Assembly: GCA_963995525.1 (NCBI GenBank)
Contig: OZ023210.1
Location: forward strand, 25,114,073 to 25,178,072
Direction: 5' to 3'
DNA length: 64,000 bases
From: Escarpia spicata
Lineage: Eukaryota > Annelida > Polychaeta > Sabellida > Siboglinidae
Shown: positions 1-11,100 of the stretch, in pieces
How the letters are laid out: each line of letters opens with the position of its first letter
Numbering within the stretch: the first letter of the stretch is position 1
The notes under the pieces: model-generated
Seen by the model: only the letters and a program-made list of their open reading frames with translations
Database searches by the model: none
What the model was told of the DNA's origin: nothing
Position numbers and translations under genes: made by a program

Positions 1-2589
1 CCACCGAAGCATGTCCCTCTGTAGGCCACCTTTAGCCGTTTGGCACCACCTATGTCGCCCTTCAGTGCCCCCGATAAAGACTCTGTCTGTCGGGGAACAG
101 GTGCAAAAATGGCATGTCTCTCAGCACCTTGCAGGTGGGTGAAATATACTTTTTTCCTTCGACTCGATGGATTGATAACCCCAGTTGTGTCGCGTCGGCG
201 GTGTGGTTACACAGCCCCCCATGACGGCTTAACCGGCGATGTTAGTATCAATCAACAGCAATATTTAACCGTGATTCATAATAGTTTCGCCCCAGATCAA
301 TGCCCAGTGATCGCTCGCTTTGACCCGTGGGATTCCGGTGTCTGTAATCGCACAGATCACGGCCAGGTGTACGAGAATCGTGCCATTGTATCGCCCTTGT
401 AGGATCAGGGATACCTGTGTTGTCATTCTCGGTCAGTGAGTCGTTTGACATGACTCTTGCTGACGTTTCCCTGGCGGTTCTGGATATGTTCTAAGTCGGT
501 GGTGGAAACGAGGGAGTCAGTGCCGTGGTGTTGTTGTTGCGTATCAAAGGCGAGCCTGAACAAGACCTGTACCGTGAGTGTATATGTTGATGTTGATACT
601 ATGACTAGTGCTCGCTAGCCATCTGGGTACGTTTACGGTGATCCCAGGTAATCCTCACTGTGTATCATCTTCGAGTGGTCAGTGGAGAGACTGACCATAG
701 GTAGAAACCATTCATAGGTTTAGTTACTGAAGACTTAACTTACTTGAATTATCATATTCACTTCCTAGCAGTGCGTAGGCCCTTACTGGCATTAGTTGTA
801 ATGACTCCTTTTCACCAGTCACAACTTTCCAGTTGTGTCTGTGTCCAAAGGTGTTCATCGGCTTCTTTCTGTTTCCTTGACAGTTCCATGTGAGCACCTG
901 TCTTAAGTGTTGATTTCCTGATGTTAATGAGATTATCCAGTGCCAATTTGTCCTTTTAACTTGATGTCTGGTTGGTTCTGGATTTGTTTTACCTACATAT
1001 GACTGTCAGTCTGGAAACATTACCAACACTTTAAAGTGTTAATTCAATAATTCAAGGGGAGGAGAGGATCTGAGATTTAGTGTGCTCTGTATGGACAGGT
1101 AAACATAGACAGTTGTGATTGACCTGATGACCTGTTCAAATTAATCCTTAGACCCTAGTATGCCTGAGACTCATACTTTAATACTTAGGTACTGAAGAAC
1201 CCTGGAGAAGTCATTGCCTCTCACTGTCTCTATAGCTGAAGTATTTGCAGTACAGTACATTTGAACCAGAGGGCTCTTGATTCAGAGTATCACTTTCTAC
1301 TAACTGTGCTACCATGCCCTGTGTATATAATAGACAAATTAATGTGGTGCAGTTTATGTTAGATGTACCTCACTTAAGCTGTGTACAATTACTGGCTCAG
1401 GATTGCGACCTTTAGACATTGATGCAATTGATAATTAACGAACCACAATCCTGTCATTCTGAACTATATTTTATTTTAATTATTGTTCCCAGAATTGACA
1501 GTTATATATCGTAATAACAATGTTGAAATAAAACATTTAAAAATAGTGTTATTATTCCTAGGAAAAACGCCAAATGCATATACATTTAACTAACATTTGT
1601 GATTAGTTGCGTAATACTCATACCAGCAGATAATCCCATTTTGTCACATGGATTATGTCCTGTTCCCGTTGTCATGGTAAACGACAAGATTGTCAGCTCT
1701 GTATGATTGGCAATTTCACACAAAGGATCAGTGCTCAGATGTCCATGATTACACCCCCCCCCCCCAACCACCATACTGTTACTTAGCCTCGAAACATGCC
1801 TTGACCAAAGCACTGGTAGCATTCACCTGGACACTGATTCTCGGAGCGAGCCACAATTAACTAGTCAATTGTCCATTACACTGCTTAGTTAATTTCTCGT
1901 AACCATGGCAACAGTTGTCACTAAAATGTTTTAAACATTTTTTGAAATTTTGCAGCTGCACCAAAGTGTGTGAACGTCCTTACATCCCTGTGACTACTTC
2001 CATGTAAAATGAGAAAACCAATTTAAATCACTATTTTTTATTTTAAAAAACTAGAAAATCTTCCTGCAGCTTCACTTAGGATGCCAGGAGTGTTTTTGTA
2101 AGCAGGAGAAAGGGCTGCTACCAAATGAGGCTGACAGTACCAGCGCCAGGGGAATGGCATGACATAAGGGGGCGCTGAATTATTAACAGTGGATAGTGAC
2201 ATCAGCAAGGTGATATTATGAGAGGTTATGTCATGACTGCAGGACAATCTGGACTGGACCAGCATGGGGTCATCATGTCTTTGTCATGGTCTGTCCTGAT
2301 GGTCACAATAGTGGCCACTGTCCACAAGATAGACCAGTGACCAGGGGGTTTTAATCAGTTCTCCACACAGGCCAGTGTTGACATGGCTGTCTAGTTGTGC
2401 CCTGTGGTGTGGAAGGAGGAATGGTAGAGGAGTCTGCTGTGGTCAGCAATGTTTTGAATTGATGGTAGTTTGATGAATGGTGCGTTCTGTTTCATGTGAT
2501 CCGTAAGTGTTTCTCTGTGTTGTTGTCACTGCTTTCTGTGTTAGTGCCAAAAGTTGTTGTAACTATGTGTTGACTTCATGTGTGAATAG
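1..2589. other. non-coding sequence upstream of exon A, probably intron
   Basis: No exon, RNA gene or transposon coding sequence is recognisable here. The open frames at 40-402 (+) and 1586-1822 (-) have no domain, no coherent composition and no similarity to ankyrin repeats. There is a run of about 14 C at 1757-1770. The ankyrin repeats that must precede exon A were looked for (LH-AA-G patterns) and not found, so this stretch is most simply part of the intron before exon A. Confidence 0.5.
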
Positions 2590-3445
2590 ACCAGTTGTTG
2601 CGATCATAGCTCAGTTTGGATTGGATGTGACAAAGCTGGCTGCTGTTGTGATTATGACTGTGTGTGGACGTGGTATGAGTAAACCAATTGTTGTTGTGAT
2701 TGTGACTCATTGTGTGGGGACGTGGTATGAGTAAACCAATTGTTGTGATTGTGACTCTGTGTGTGGACGTGGTATGAGTAAACCAATTGTTGTTGTGATT
2801 GTGACTCTGTGTGGAAGTGGAATGAGTAAACCAATTGTTGTTGTGATTATGACTCTGTGTGTGGACGTGGTATGAGTAAACCAATTGTTGTTGTGATTGT
2901 GACTCTGTGTGTGGACGTTGTATGAGTAAACCAATTGTTGTTGTGATTATGACTCTGTGTGTGGACGTGGTATGCGTAAACCAATTGTTGTGATTATGAC
3001 TCTGTGTGTGGACGTGGTATGAGTAAACCAATTGTTGTTGTGATTGTGACTCTGTGTGTGGACGTTGTATGAGTAAACCAATTGTTGTTGTGATTATGAC
3101 TCTGTGTGTGGACGTGGTATGAGTAAACCAATTGTTGTTGTGATTGTGACTCTGTGTGTGGATGTGGTATAAGTAAACCAATTATTGTTGTGGTTATGAC
3201 TGTGTGTAGACGTGGTATGCGTAAACCAATTGTTGTGATTATGACTCTGTGTGTGGACGTGGTATGAGTAAACCAATTGTTGTGATTGTGACTCTGTGTG
3301 TGGACGTTGTATGAGTAAACCAATTGTTGTTGTGATTATGACTCTGTGTGGACGTGGTATGAGTAAACCATTTGTTGTTGTGATTATGACTGTGTGGACG
3401 TGGTATGAGTAAACCTATTGTTGTTGTGATTGTGACTGATTTTTA
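2590..3445. repeat. ~50-bp minisatellite upstream of exon A
   Basis: About 16 units of a roughly 50-bp repeat, each carrying GAGTAAACCAATTGTTG followed by a GTGATTGTGACTC block and GTGTGTGGACGTGGTAT. Units differ mainly by one GTT triplet and by short deletions. The minus-strand open frames across it (about 200 residues of His/Asn/Thr/Ser repeats) arise from the low-complexity unit and are not a gene. The array runs to within about 170 bp of exon A, and degenerate units continue up to the splice site. Confidence 0.95.
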
Positions 3446-3600
3446 TGTGAATTAAACCAATTCTTGTGGTGATTGTGACTATGTGTAGTTGTTAGGAGTC
3501 TAAGCCGATTGTTGTTGTGATTGTGACTATGTGTAGTTGTTAGGAGTCTAAGCCGATTGTTGTTGTGATTGTGACTGTGTGAGTCAACTCATAAACTAAT
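3446..3600. repeat. degenerate units of the same array, next to the exon A acceptor
   Basis: Two near-identical 48-bp units (GATTGTTGTTGTGATTGTGA plus GTGTAGTTGTTAGGAGTC) are followed by a partial unit. At 3578-3597 the intron reads GTGTGAGTCAACTCATAAAC. This resembles bases 3629-3654 inside exon A (ATGTGAGTC, a 5-bp insertion, then CAACTCATATGAAC), so a piece of the exon start seems to be duplicated about 50 bp upstream. Confidence 0.7.
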
Positions 3601-3617
3601 TGTTCTTGTTACTGCAG

Positions 3618-3726
3618 TGTGGAATTGATGTGAGTCGATTCAACTCATATGAACAGACAGCACTGGACATTGTGAAGAAGTTCACGGCGACACACGCCGC
3701 CAAGGAACTCAAGACGCTACTTAAAG
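3618..3726 (+). CDS. caskin: Caskin exon A: last ankyrin repeat
   Basis: This exon encodes local residues 1-36 plus the first base of codon 37. The acceptor is TTGTTACTGCAG and the donor is AAAG|GTGTGT. The peptide starts CGIDVSRFNSYEQTALDIVK and ends in AAKELKTLLK. The NSYEQTALDIV core is the diagnostic last ankyrin repeat of Caskins, which leads directly into the SH3 domain. Ankyrin repeats bind protein partners; in fly Caskin the N-terminal part is thought to serve such contacts. The preceding repeats are not in the window, so the previous exon must end in phase 0 upstream of base 1, or within 1-3617 in a form I could not see. The spliced codon 37 becomes GAC (Asp) with exon B, as the vertebrate family pattern LLREAS predicts. 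Confidence 0.92.
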
Positions 3727-4439
3727 GTGTGTAAATATTGGTGTAGCATTACACTTTTGCGTAATCATTGTGTAGGCGTGCAGCATAGCATCACCGTTTA
3801 CAGGACTTCAGTTTGTGGAACATGTGCATATGATTACTATGTTGTGTAAACATGCACACTTTTACTGTGGTCTGTGGCAAGTGTAAATGAAAATATTGTG
3901 TATTATTACACATGTAAATTTTGAAGGTATTACAGTTTTTTTATACATATTTGGCGGGATTACTGTTTTATTTATAGATTGTGCAGGATTACGTGAATGT
4001 GTGCACACCTGCTTAGTACACGCATGTGTATGAGTGCATGCATGTGTGTACATGTTTGCCTGGCACAGACTGTGGAGGCAAAAAAATCAGAAATGAGGTC
4101 ATCGCCAGCTTTATGTCAGTTTGGAGTAGTTGCACAAAGTGTGGCTAATTTACTTTTCTGCTCCACTGACATTGACAGGCTTCTTGTTCCACTTTTTTAC
4201 CTGGGAATGCTAAATGTCCAGGACTTGTGTGTGATTGTGTATCATTCGTGTACACAGCTTGTGCAAGGTCCATGGTTTCCACTGTGCCTGACTCAAGTGA
4301 CGTTATATCTGTACACAGTGTAACATAAGTGATACAGATATCGTACATACTTTTATGTAATCTACACAGAAATATGCACAGACAGTAGTGCGTTGTTCTT
4401 TTGCCTTGAAGGCAGACACGTTTTCATCTCATATGGTGT

Positions 4440-4700
4440 TTAGGGTACCAGTGTGTGCAATGTGCATACGGTGTACACTACTGTGTATACATTCATGTAC
4501 ATAGAAAGCAGTGTGCATGGTTGTATAATGTATAGAAATTATACAAACATAGTGTACAGCATTACAGATTATAATAGTCATATTCCCTGTTGTACAAGCA
4601 TGTTTGTATGTACACGGTTATCAATGGTATACATTCATGTACACACAGGTGTACACCCGAATGTACACATGGATGTACACTCGTGTACATAGGGTTATAC
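4440..4700. repeat. degenerate TGTACAC-rich short tandem repeats
   Basis: Repeated ATGTACACA, GTGTACAC and TATACATTCATGTACA words occur every 15-18 bp, densest at 4610-4690. Each unit is partly self-complementary (TGTACA). Alternating purine-pyrimidine sequence also occurs just upstream at 3995-4060. No coding value. Confidence 0.7.
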
Positions 4701-5799
4701 AAGCAGATGTTAACAGCTGTAGTTAGCTTGTGGGAGGGGGGTGCGTAACATGAATTCATTAAGCCTCTTACCCTGACACAACTATGCAGGCATTGTGGGG
4801 TAGACGACAGAAGTGTTTGCCTGGGGGTGGCGGCAGTGGGATAGTCAGTGTCTATTGTCGGTGGCTGTGTCGGAGGTAGCCCGACACTTGGCGCCGCGTC
4901 AAGTCGACCGTGTCATCGTCAGTATACATACAAGTAAGCACACAGGCTCTCGAGTGTTAACAAGACATTCTGCATTGGTTTCACTCGGGTTGTGTTTAGG
5001 TCGTGTTCGGTGGGGTAATGTTAGAAGGGTTGCAGAGGTTTAGGGAGGGTGATTGGGGTGAAGGGTGACTGGGGGGTCTGGGAGTTGATGACACCATGAG
5101 TCAGTTATGATGTCGGGGAAGGGTGGGTGGTGCCACTGATACCTTGTCGAAGTCTTTCTTCTGTCAGCCGATATCGCTGTTGTGGCACAAGCTTAATTAC
5201 ATCGCACCACCGAGGTATTGACCGCACTTTTGGTAAATTATTGCCCCTATGGAATGATTCTCTTGAGGGTTTGGCACTGTTGGATAACAATGAACATTTC
5301 TGGTTAGTCTAGGATGTATAATTCATGATACAGTTGACTGTAAGAAACACTTTGGCAAATTATTCCATATATATCCAGTGTTCCCATGGCTACAAAACAC
5401 TGTGCTGGCCACAGCAGGGATTTCAAAGTTGTTATTTTAAAAGTTGCATTTTGATATCGTCTATCTTTTAAAATGTCCAGTGAATCAACTAAGCCCATTC
5501 ACCATATGTCACTTTCCTCAATGTCATAAAATGAAAACCTTTTTTTAGTAATACGCAGCTTTACAATAAAACGGCGTAAAAGAACACTTACATCCGTATG
5601 CCGTATGTTTATTCCGCTGGCCGCACCTGGGACCGGTCATTTTAAAAGGCATCATTTATCGAGTAACGTATCAGATACCAAAATAATATGATATCACGTA
5701 TCATCAACTGAGTAAATGTTATCACATTGTAAATACGCTTTGTTAAAAACAGTTAAAAATGGTAGTTTAACACTGAATGCAACCTTATTGGATGGCCCT

Positions 5800-6010
5800 T
5801 GTGGTGGTCGCATAAAGTCTCCCAATATTACATGGGGGGTGGGGTGGTTTATTATCCCAATGCATCGCAGGGAAATTAATTTACCCCAGAGGTGAGTGAA
5901 ACGTGTGTGTTAACGCAAATTGATGCCAATAGCTGTTTTGGATAGGAAAACATCGCAAGTCACATACCATGTACTGGTGGTGAAGGGAGGGTTCGAACCA
6001 ATGCCAAATG
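5800..6010. repeat. dispersed repeat, copy 1 (GAGTGAAAC...TTAACGCAAA family)
   Basis: Contains GGTGAGTGAAACGTGTG, TTAACGCAAATTGATGCCAA and, about 75 bp on, GAAGGGAGGGTTCGAACCAA. The same words, in order, recur at 41705-41825 (GCGAGTGAAACACG, TTAACGCAAAATGATGCTAA, GGGGGGAGGGTTAAGCC) and more weakly at 26655-26805. This marks a dispersed, probably mobile, non-coding family. No terminal repeats were recognised. Confidence 0.6.
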
Positions 6011-6925
6011 CAGAATAGTTGTGTGACTGCGAACTGCCTCACAATAGGTGTCGGTGTAGAAAGAAGCCACTGTACTTGGTGTAAGTTTTTTTACCAGAGT
6101 AAAACATAAACAATGGTGCATTTGACTCCACCCAAGAACAGTTGACAGTGGGGATGTGGAGCCGCTTTGTTGTCTTCAGCGGCACTAAACAAAGTTAGCG
6201 ACTACAACGGTTCATATTTAGCGGTGACGTAGCAAAACGTAAACACAGACCAGATGGGACAAGAAGACATTAGTGTGTACTACTGTATAGGCATATGTGA
6301 TTGCCGTCACGGCTGTTGATAGAAGCCACATGTTGCGCAGTAGCTGCGATTCATTACCGTTGTTCTTCAGGGCCCCTCCCCAGTAATTATTGCAGCTGAT
6401 TTTCTCGCTCAGAACTTGCGCTTATCAAAACAGCGAAATAACGCAAGCCACATGTCGTGGAATAGTTGGGATTTCCCGTTGATGTTTTTCATATGGCGTC
6501 ATTGTGTTCTCGCATTCATCTGCATCATTATGCCATCGCAGGACTTCCTTGCATTTCATCTGACTTGCATCTGCAGAATATATGCTGAATAACTATTTTG
6601 TATGCTCGTTTTTTATGTACCTGTGGTTTTGCACCCGGAAATGGCCTGCATAGATTATCATGAGAATGTGTTTGTTGAATTTATTATTAGAGGAAACATC
6701 TCTCAGGATCTACCTCAGCTGGTATTTTTTGCAGTCGTAAATTACGAGAAGATCCCAAATGTGATATGCTGTTAAATATGAATATGATTATAGACATTCT
6801 TCTTATCGTACATGCATTTAGAGTACATGTAATAAATATAATATTTGACTGTTGAAAATTGCATGCTTATAGAAATGTTATCATGATTGTGTTGTGTTTT
6901 GGAGTTGGCTAAGCTATAGTAGAAT

Positions 6926-7052
6926 AAGAATATTTTATATTAGCTCTTAAGCTAATATAAAAGCAGTCGATGTAAGTTGCTGCTGGTCTTGCTGCCTTGG
7001 TTCTTCCATGTATAAATAAGAATATTTTATATTAGCTTTTAAGCTAACATTC
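6926..7052. repeat. two AT-rich hairpins flanking a duplicated LINE fragment
   Basis: AATATTTTATATTAGCT, a short loop and AAGCTAATATAA form a hairpin at 6926-6960. A second copy lies at 7017-7052. The ~52 bp between them (AAGCAGTCGATGTAAGTTGC...CTTCCATGT) duplicate 7170-7222 inside the adjacent LINE with few changes. The layout looks like a local duplication or a small hairpin element that captured LINE sequence. Confidence 0.7.
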
Positions 7053-7059
7053 ATGTCAC

Positions 7060-8122
7060 ACTCACTCACTCACTCATGTCGGCCACTGGGGTCGTACATT
7101 AGTGGCTTCAATCAACCTCTGTCTGTCATTGCCGTTGTCAGCTCCTTGGTCTCTAGACCCACATCTTCCTTTAAGCAGTCAATGTAAGTTGCTGCTGGTC
7201 TTCCTGCCTTGGTTCTTCCATGTGTCGGTTGCCACAAGATGGTCTTCGATGCCATTTCATCTTTATGTCTGTAGCAGTGTCCGGCAAATGTCAATCGTCT
7301 TCCATATTTATTTTATCAATGACTACACATTCCACTGTATAGTTCTGTGTTTGTCACATGCTGTTGCCAGTGAATGTTAAATGCGGCTCGAAGCATTCTT
7401 GTATAACAACCGTATAGTTATTTGTCAAGTTTTTCGTCATTGTCCATGTTTCGCATCCATAGAGTAGCACAGACTCTACTGTTGCAATAAACAGTCGCTG
7501 CTTGATTTTGCGTGGGAGCTTAGATTTCCCTATTAGGTTTAGTTGGTTGAGTGCTCTCCACGCCATTGCCTTCCTGGTTTTGATGTCTTTGTCTGTTGTG
7601 CAGACCCAGGAGCCAAGGTATCTTAGTCTTCAACCTTCTCTAAAACAGCTCCTTCCCTGGCAATGATGGTGGTGTTTCCTAATTGGTTGAATAAGATATA
7701 TTTGTTTTTTTCTAGAACTGATCTTTAAACCAATCCTTGCACATGACGTTTCCACTCGGGTTAGAAGCTCCTGTGCCTGGTTGATCACTTCTGATAGTAG
7801 TGCAATATCACCGGCAAATTCAAAATTGGTGATCACCTCAGGTTTAACACGTTTACTTTTCCTTCTTGTTATGTGGAATCCAAGTTTCTCTTCTCTTCCG
7901 TCGATAGCCAAGGACTATCCCAAAGAGGTATGGCACCAGCGTGTCAGCCTGCAGCACTCCCGCCGTGATATCAAACAGCTCAGTTTCTCCATCCGGTGAC
8001 TGTACGTTGGCACGTGTGTTCCTGTACAAGTTGGAAGTAGCTGTTGCTAACTGTTTAGGGACACCATAGGCCTCAAGAATCTTCATCATCTTGCCAGGAT
8101 GAACCCTGTCGTGGCATGTCAC
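7060..8122 (-). mobile_element. decayed non-LTR retrotransposon (LINE), 3' half of the reverse transcriptase ORF
   Basis: Minus-strand fragments in shifting frames recreate the second half of a LINE polyprotein. Seen in order: a palm segment with KMMKILEAYGVPKQLATA and DITAGVLQADTLVPYLF, then RVKPEVITNFEFAGDIALLS, then LPRKIKQRLFIATVESVLLY with GCETWTMTK, and a C-terminal RTKAGRPAATYIDCLKED. The catalytic F-A-D-D box reads FAGD, so the first catalytic Asp is lost. Several frameshifts and a gap after 7566 confirm a dead copy. The 5' end is truncated near 8122 (no endonuclease domain). The 3' end finishes in a TGAG microsatellite on the minus strand (7055-7080), a usual LINE tail. The clade is uncertain (RTE/CR1-like). 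Confidence 0.88.
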
Positions 8123-11100
8123 ACTAAACTAACGTTGATGTCACAACTTACGACTTTGGTGCCTGGACTGGGACTAAAATTAGAATTGATGTCCTTGCAA
8201 CTGCAGCACGTGCACACAGTGTAAGTGATTGCAGTGTTCAGTGTAATTGATTAGAGCGAAGTACAATGAGATTTGAACTGAGGTATGTGCCCATCTTACA
8301 GGGGGTTGTTACATTTTGGGTCAGAAAGCCACCTACGGTTCTGGGTGTTTATCCAGACAAAACAGCTGGGTTTGTATTGAAAGTGCAGTCATTATGACTG
8401 GCTGGTTGTCACTGCTTGTGACACGCACACACACACGGTGATAAACTCACTGGTCAGTAGCCAACGTGTCTGTGTTGCACACCTGAATGTCACCAGAGTC
8501 CTTTGTGACAATTGACAGGTGATTGAGCTGGGACATTGTATGGGACTATGACAGTGGTTTGGTTAGGGTCCTAAAACTCACACAGTCGTTAATCATTGTC
8601 CGCGGATGACAGGTTACCTTTTAAGGGTATTCGCCATGATTCAGCACCGTAAGATGGTGTTTGATAAGTTTTGGCGCCAGAGAATGAATACACAAATAAA
8701 TCAAATGTTGTAAAACTTCATAACCAAGTAAAGATTAATCCTTTCAGTTTGCTTTTTTCATTGTTTGCGAATAGATGTCGATATTTTAGTGATAATCAAT
8801 ATGTTAGTAATAATAAGTATTTTAATGAAAGTCATTATTTTATTGACCTGATCTTTTTTGTATAATTTTGTAATTTGTAGATGTTTTTAATTTGACAAAT
8901 TTTGTTGTGGATTTAACTGTTATTTTGATGTTTTATTTTTACACATATTTATTGTGACTGTATTCATGCCTATACTACTGTATTACTAACATTGTATAAG
9001 TAATTATGTAATACAAAATTTAGTACACACAGGAGATAAGTAAAATTACAATTTAATGTGTGATTAATGACTTGCGTGCTATTGAAAGATGCTCCATTGA
9101 TTGATATCGATGACCCATACCAAGAGTGTTGTTGAAGTGTTGGTGGAATGTATGAAAGGAACTGTGTCTTGAGTCTATTAGACAACCATCCCATGTAAAA
9201 TACTCGGGGGTCGTGACCCGAGGCGGTCACCACACCAACTCCCGTATTGTTACTTGGATTCCATTGGTCAGTCACGGGTGCTTTCACTGGCTGTTTCTCG
9301 TGTGATTGGCCACGACCTGACTAGTGTGCAGTGGACAGTGACCACCACAGGATGTTTATGGTGTGCACTTACCTGAATTCACTAAACTGAATATACAGTG
9401 ACATGGAAGAAGCAAAGATAGCTCCCATGTGACACCTGGTGACGCGTCATGCGTGTCAACAGCCTGCCTGTCATTCGACCACACTGCCACAGGGAGAAAG
9501 CTTACACATACCCCTCTATTATCTCACTTATTTCCCCTGGTGTTGTGGTCATGTGACGTGCTGACACTCTGCTCCACGCAGCCTGCGATCCATACACTGA
9601 AGAAGGATTGAGCACAACAGTTGGGATCTTCCGAGGTGAATCGTTGAGTTTGGCCGGCTTGACCATGGCTGTTGACCAGTAAGACTGGACAACACTGTCT
9701 TGGCACTAGTCCCACTACAGCCTTGTATGCCTGGGTATTTATAACCAATCGTTTAGAAGCGTTACCTGGGCAGCGTGCCAGTGGTACTGGTCGTGGTAAA
9801 CTGCCCTGGATGAAGTATCTCAACGTGAACCTAGCTCAACACCCAACCGCTCGGATTATCACTGACTACACAACTCCAACGAGTAGGGATTATCTCAAGA
9901 CGTGGATTAACTAGAACTGAGGCATCACTTTTTGGTGATCAGTGCTTGCGTGGAGAACAGGAATTGCCATCAGTGGAGTATACCTTTGGAGGACGTAGGT
10001 TATTGACGGATCCGTGTATCCGTGATAATTGACATCACATTCACATTATCCAGATCAGTTGTCAATCAGGACATCTTGTCATGGATCTACTCTGCTGCAG
10101 CTCATCCGACAGGCCTGGCATGTACGCCACACTCTACAAGGGTACGTACCGCCTAGTCGGGGCAAATTGAATTGTAATTATGCATGTAATCATACCTCAT
10201 CTGTAACTATCTTGTCTTGAGGTTTTGTCGTGCATAGTTTCTGGAACTCTTTCTGATCACTCCGCATAGTTGGCATTCACTGGCGGAATCTAAGCTCCGT
10301 GGCTCCGGGCAGTTTCTATTTAAATTATAGATGACTTCTTTGATAATTTGTCTTCATGAGTGGCTATTATCCGACATGCCCTGAAGCACATTTGGACAGA
10401 TAGTTTTAAGTTGTGATGCCAGTTGATTTTAAATGGCTATCTCTGTGTACATAATTGATATGATAAAACTTGGTAAGCGATTTGACCAAGTCTTGGAAGA
10501 GATACAAAAAGCTGCAAGTTGCTTCAAACTTTTTCTGTGGCAGGAAGATCCCACACAGAGGGTAAATGGCTAACCTGTTTTGGACTCACTGACTGTAAAA
10601 TGGACTAAATATAATCGCACAACCCTCAGCCCTTTAATGGAAGAAGTAGAATATTAGATTGTCTTTCTGTTAGGTTTGTGTAAGCATGTTGTATTTTTAA
10701 AGGAAAATACATTTATTTAAATAGAATAGAAAATGTATTTTTAAATATGAACTGTGTATTTGAACAGTTTTAGTCACACAATTGATTTGGTGAAGGAGCA
10801 ACTGTTTGGTTCTGGTACAAGACTTCATCTTTTCAGTTACACGCAGTACTACATGTGTTGTGTCAAGCAAATGCAGCCAAGTTTTGTTTCCAAACTTCTG
10901 GTTATTTCCACTGTACAATATTCTTTTGTTTAGCTTTAGCAATATGTCTTCGGTCTATGTCTTTTTACTAACATTTCATGCAACGTTTGCTGTTCGTCAA
11001 GGTCTGACAGAACTGCAAGCAGAACGTTATTTATAAATGGGTTGATCAGATAACAGCTTGTGGAGGGTATATGTTTACGAAACTGGTCATGTACCATAGC

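Noticed and set aside
40..402. 120-residue plus-strand frame
   Set aside because: No domain, mixed composition, no ankyrin pattern and no splice sites that fit the Caskin phase.
1..2589. Search for the missing ankyrin exons
   Set aside because: No LH-AA-G or TPLHLAA-like frame with flanking AG and GT was found.
2576..3323. Minus-strand open frames rich in His, Asn and Thr (up to 201 residues)
   Set aside because: They are translations of the 50-bp minisatellite, open in several frames at once; no domain and no splice signals.
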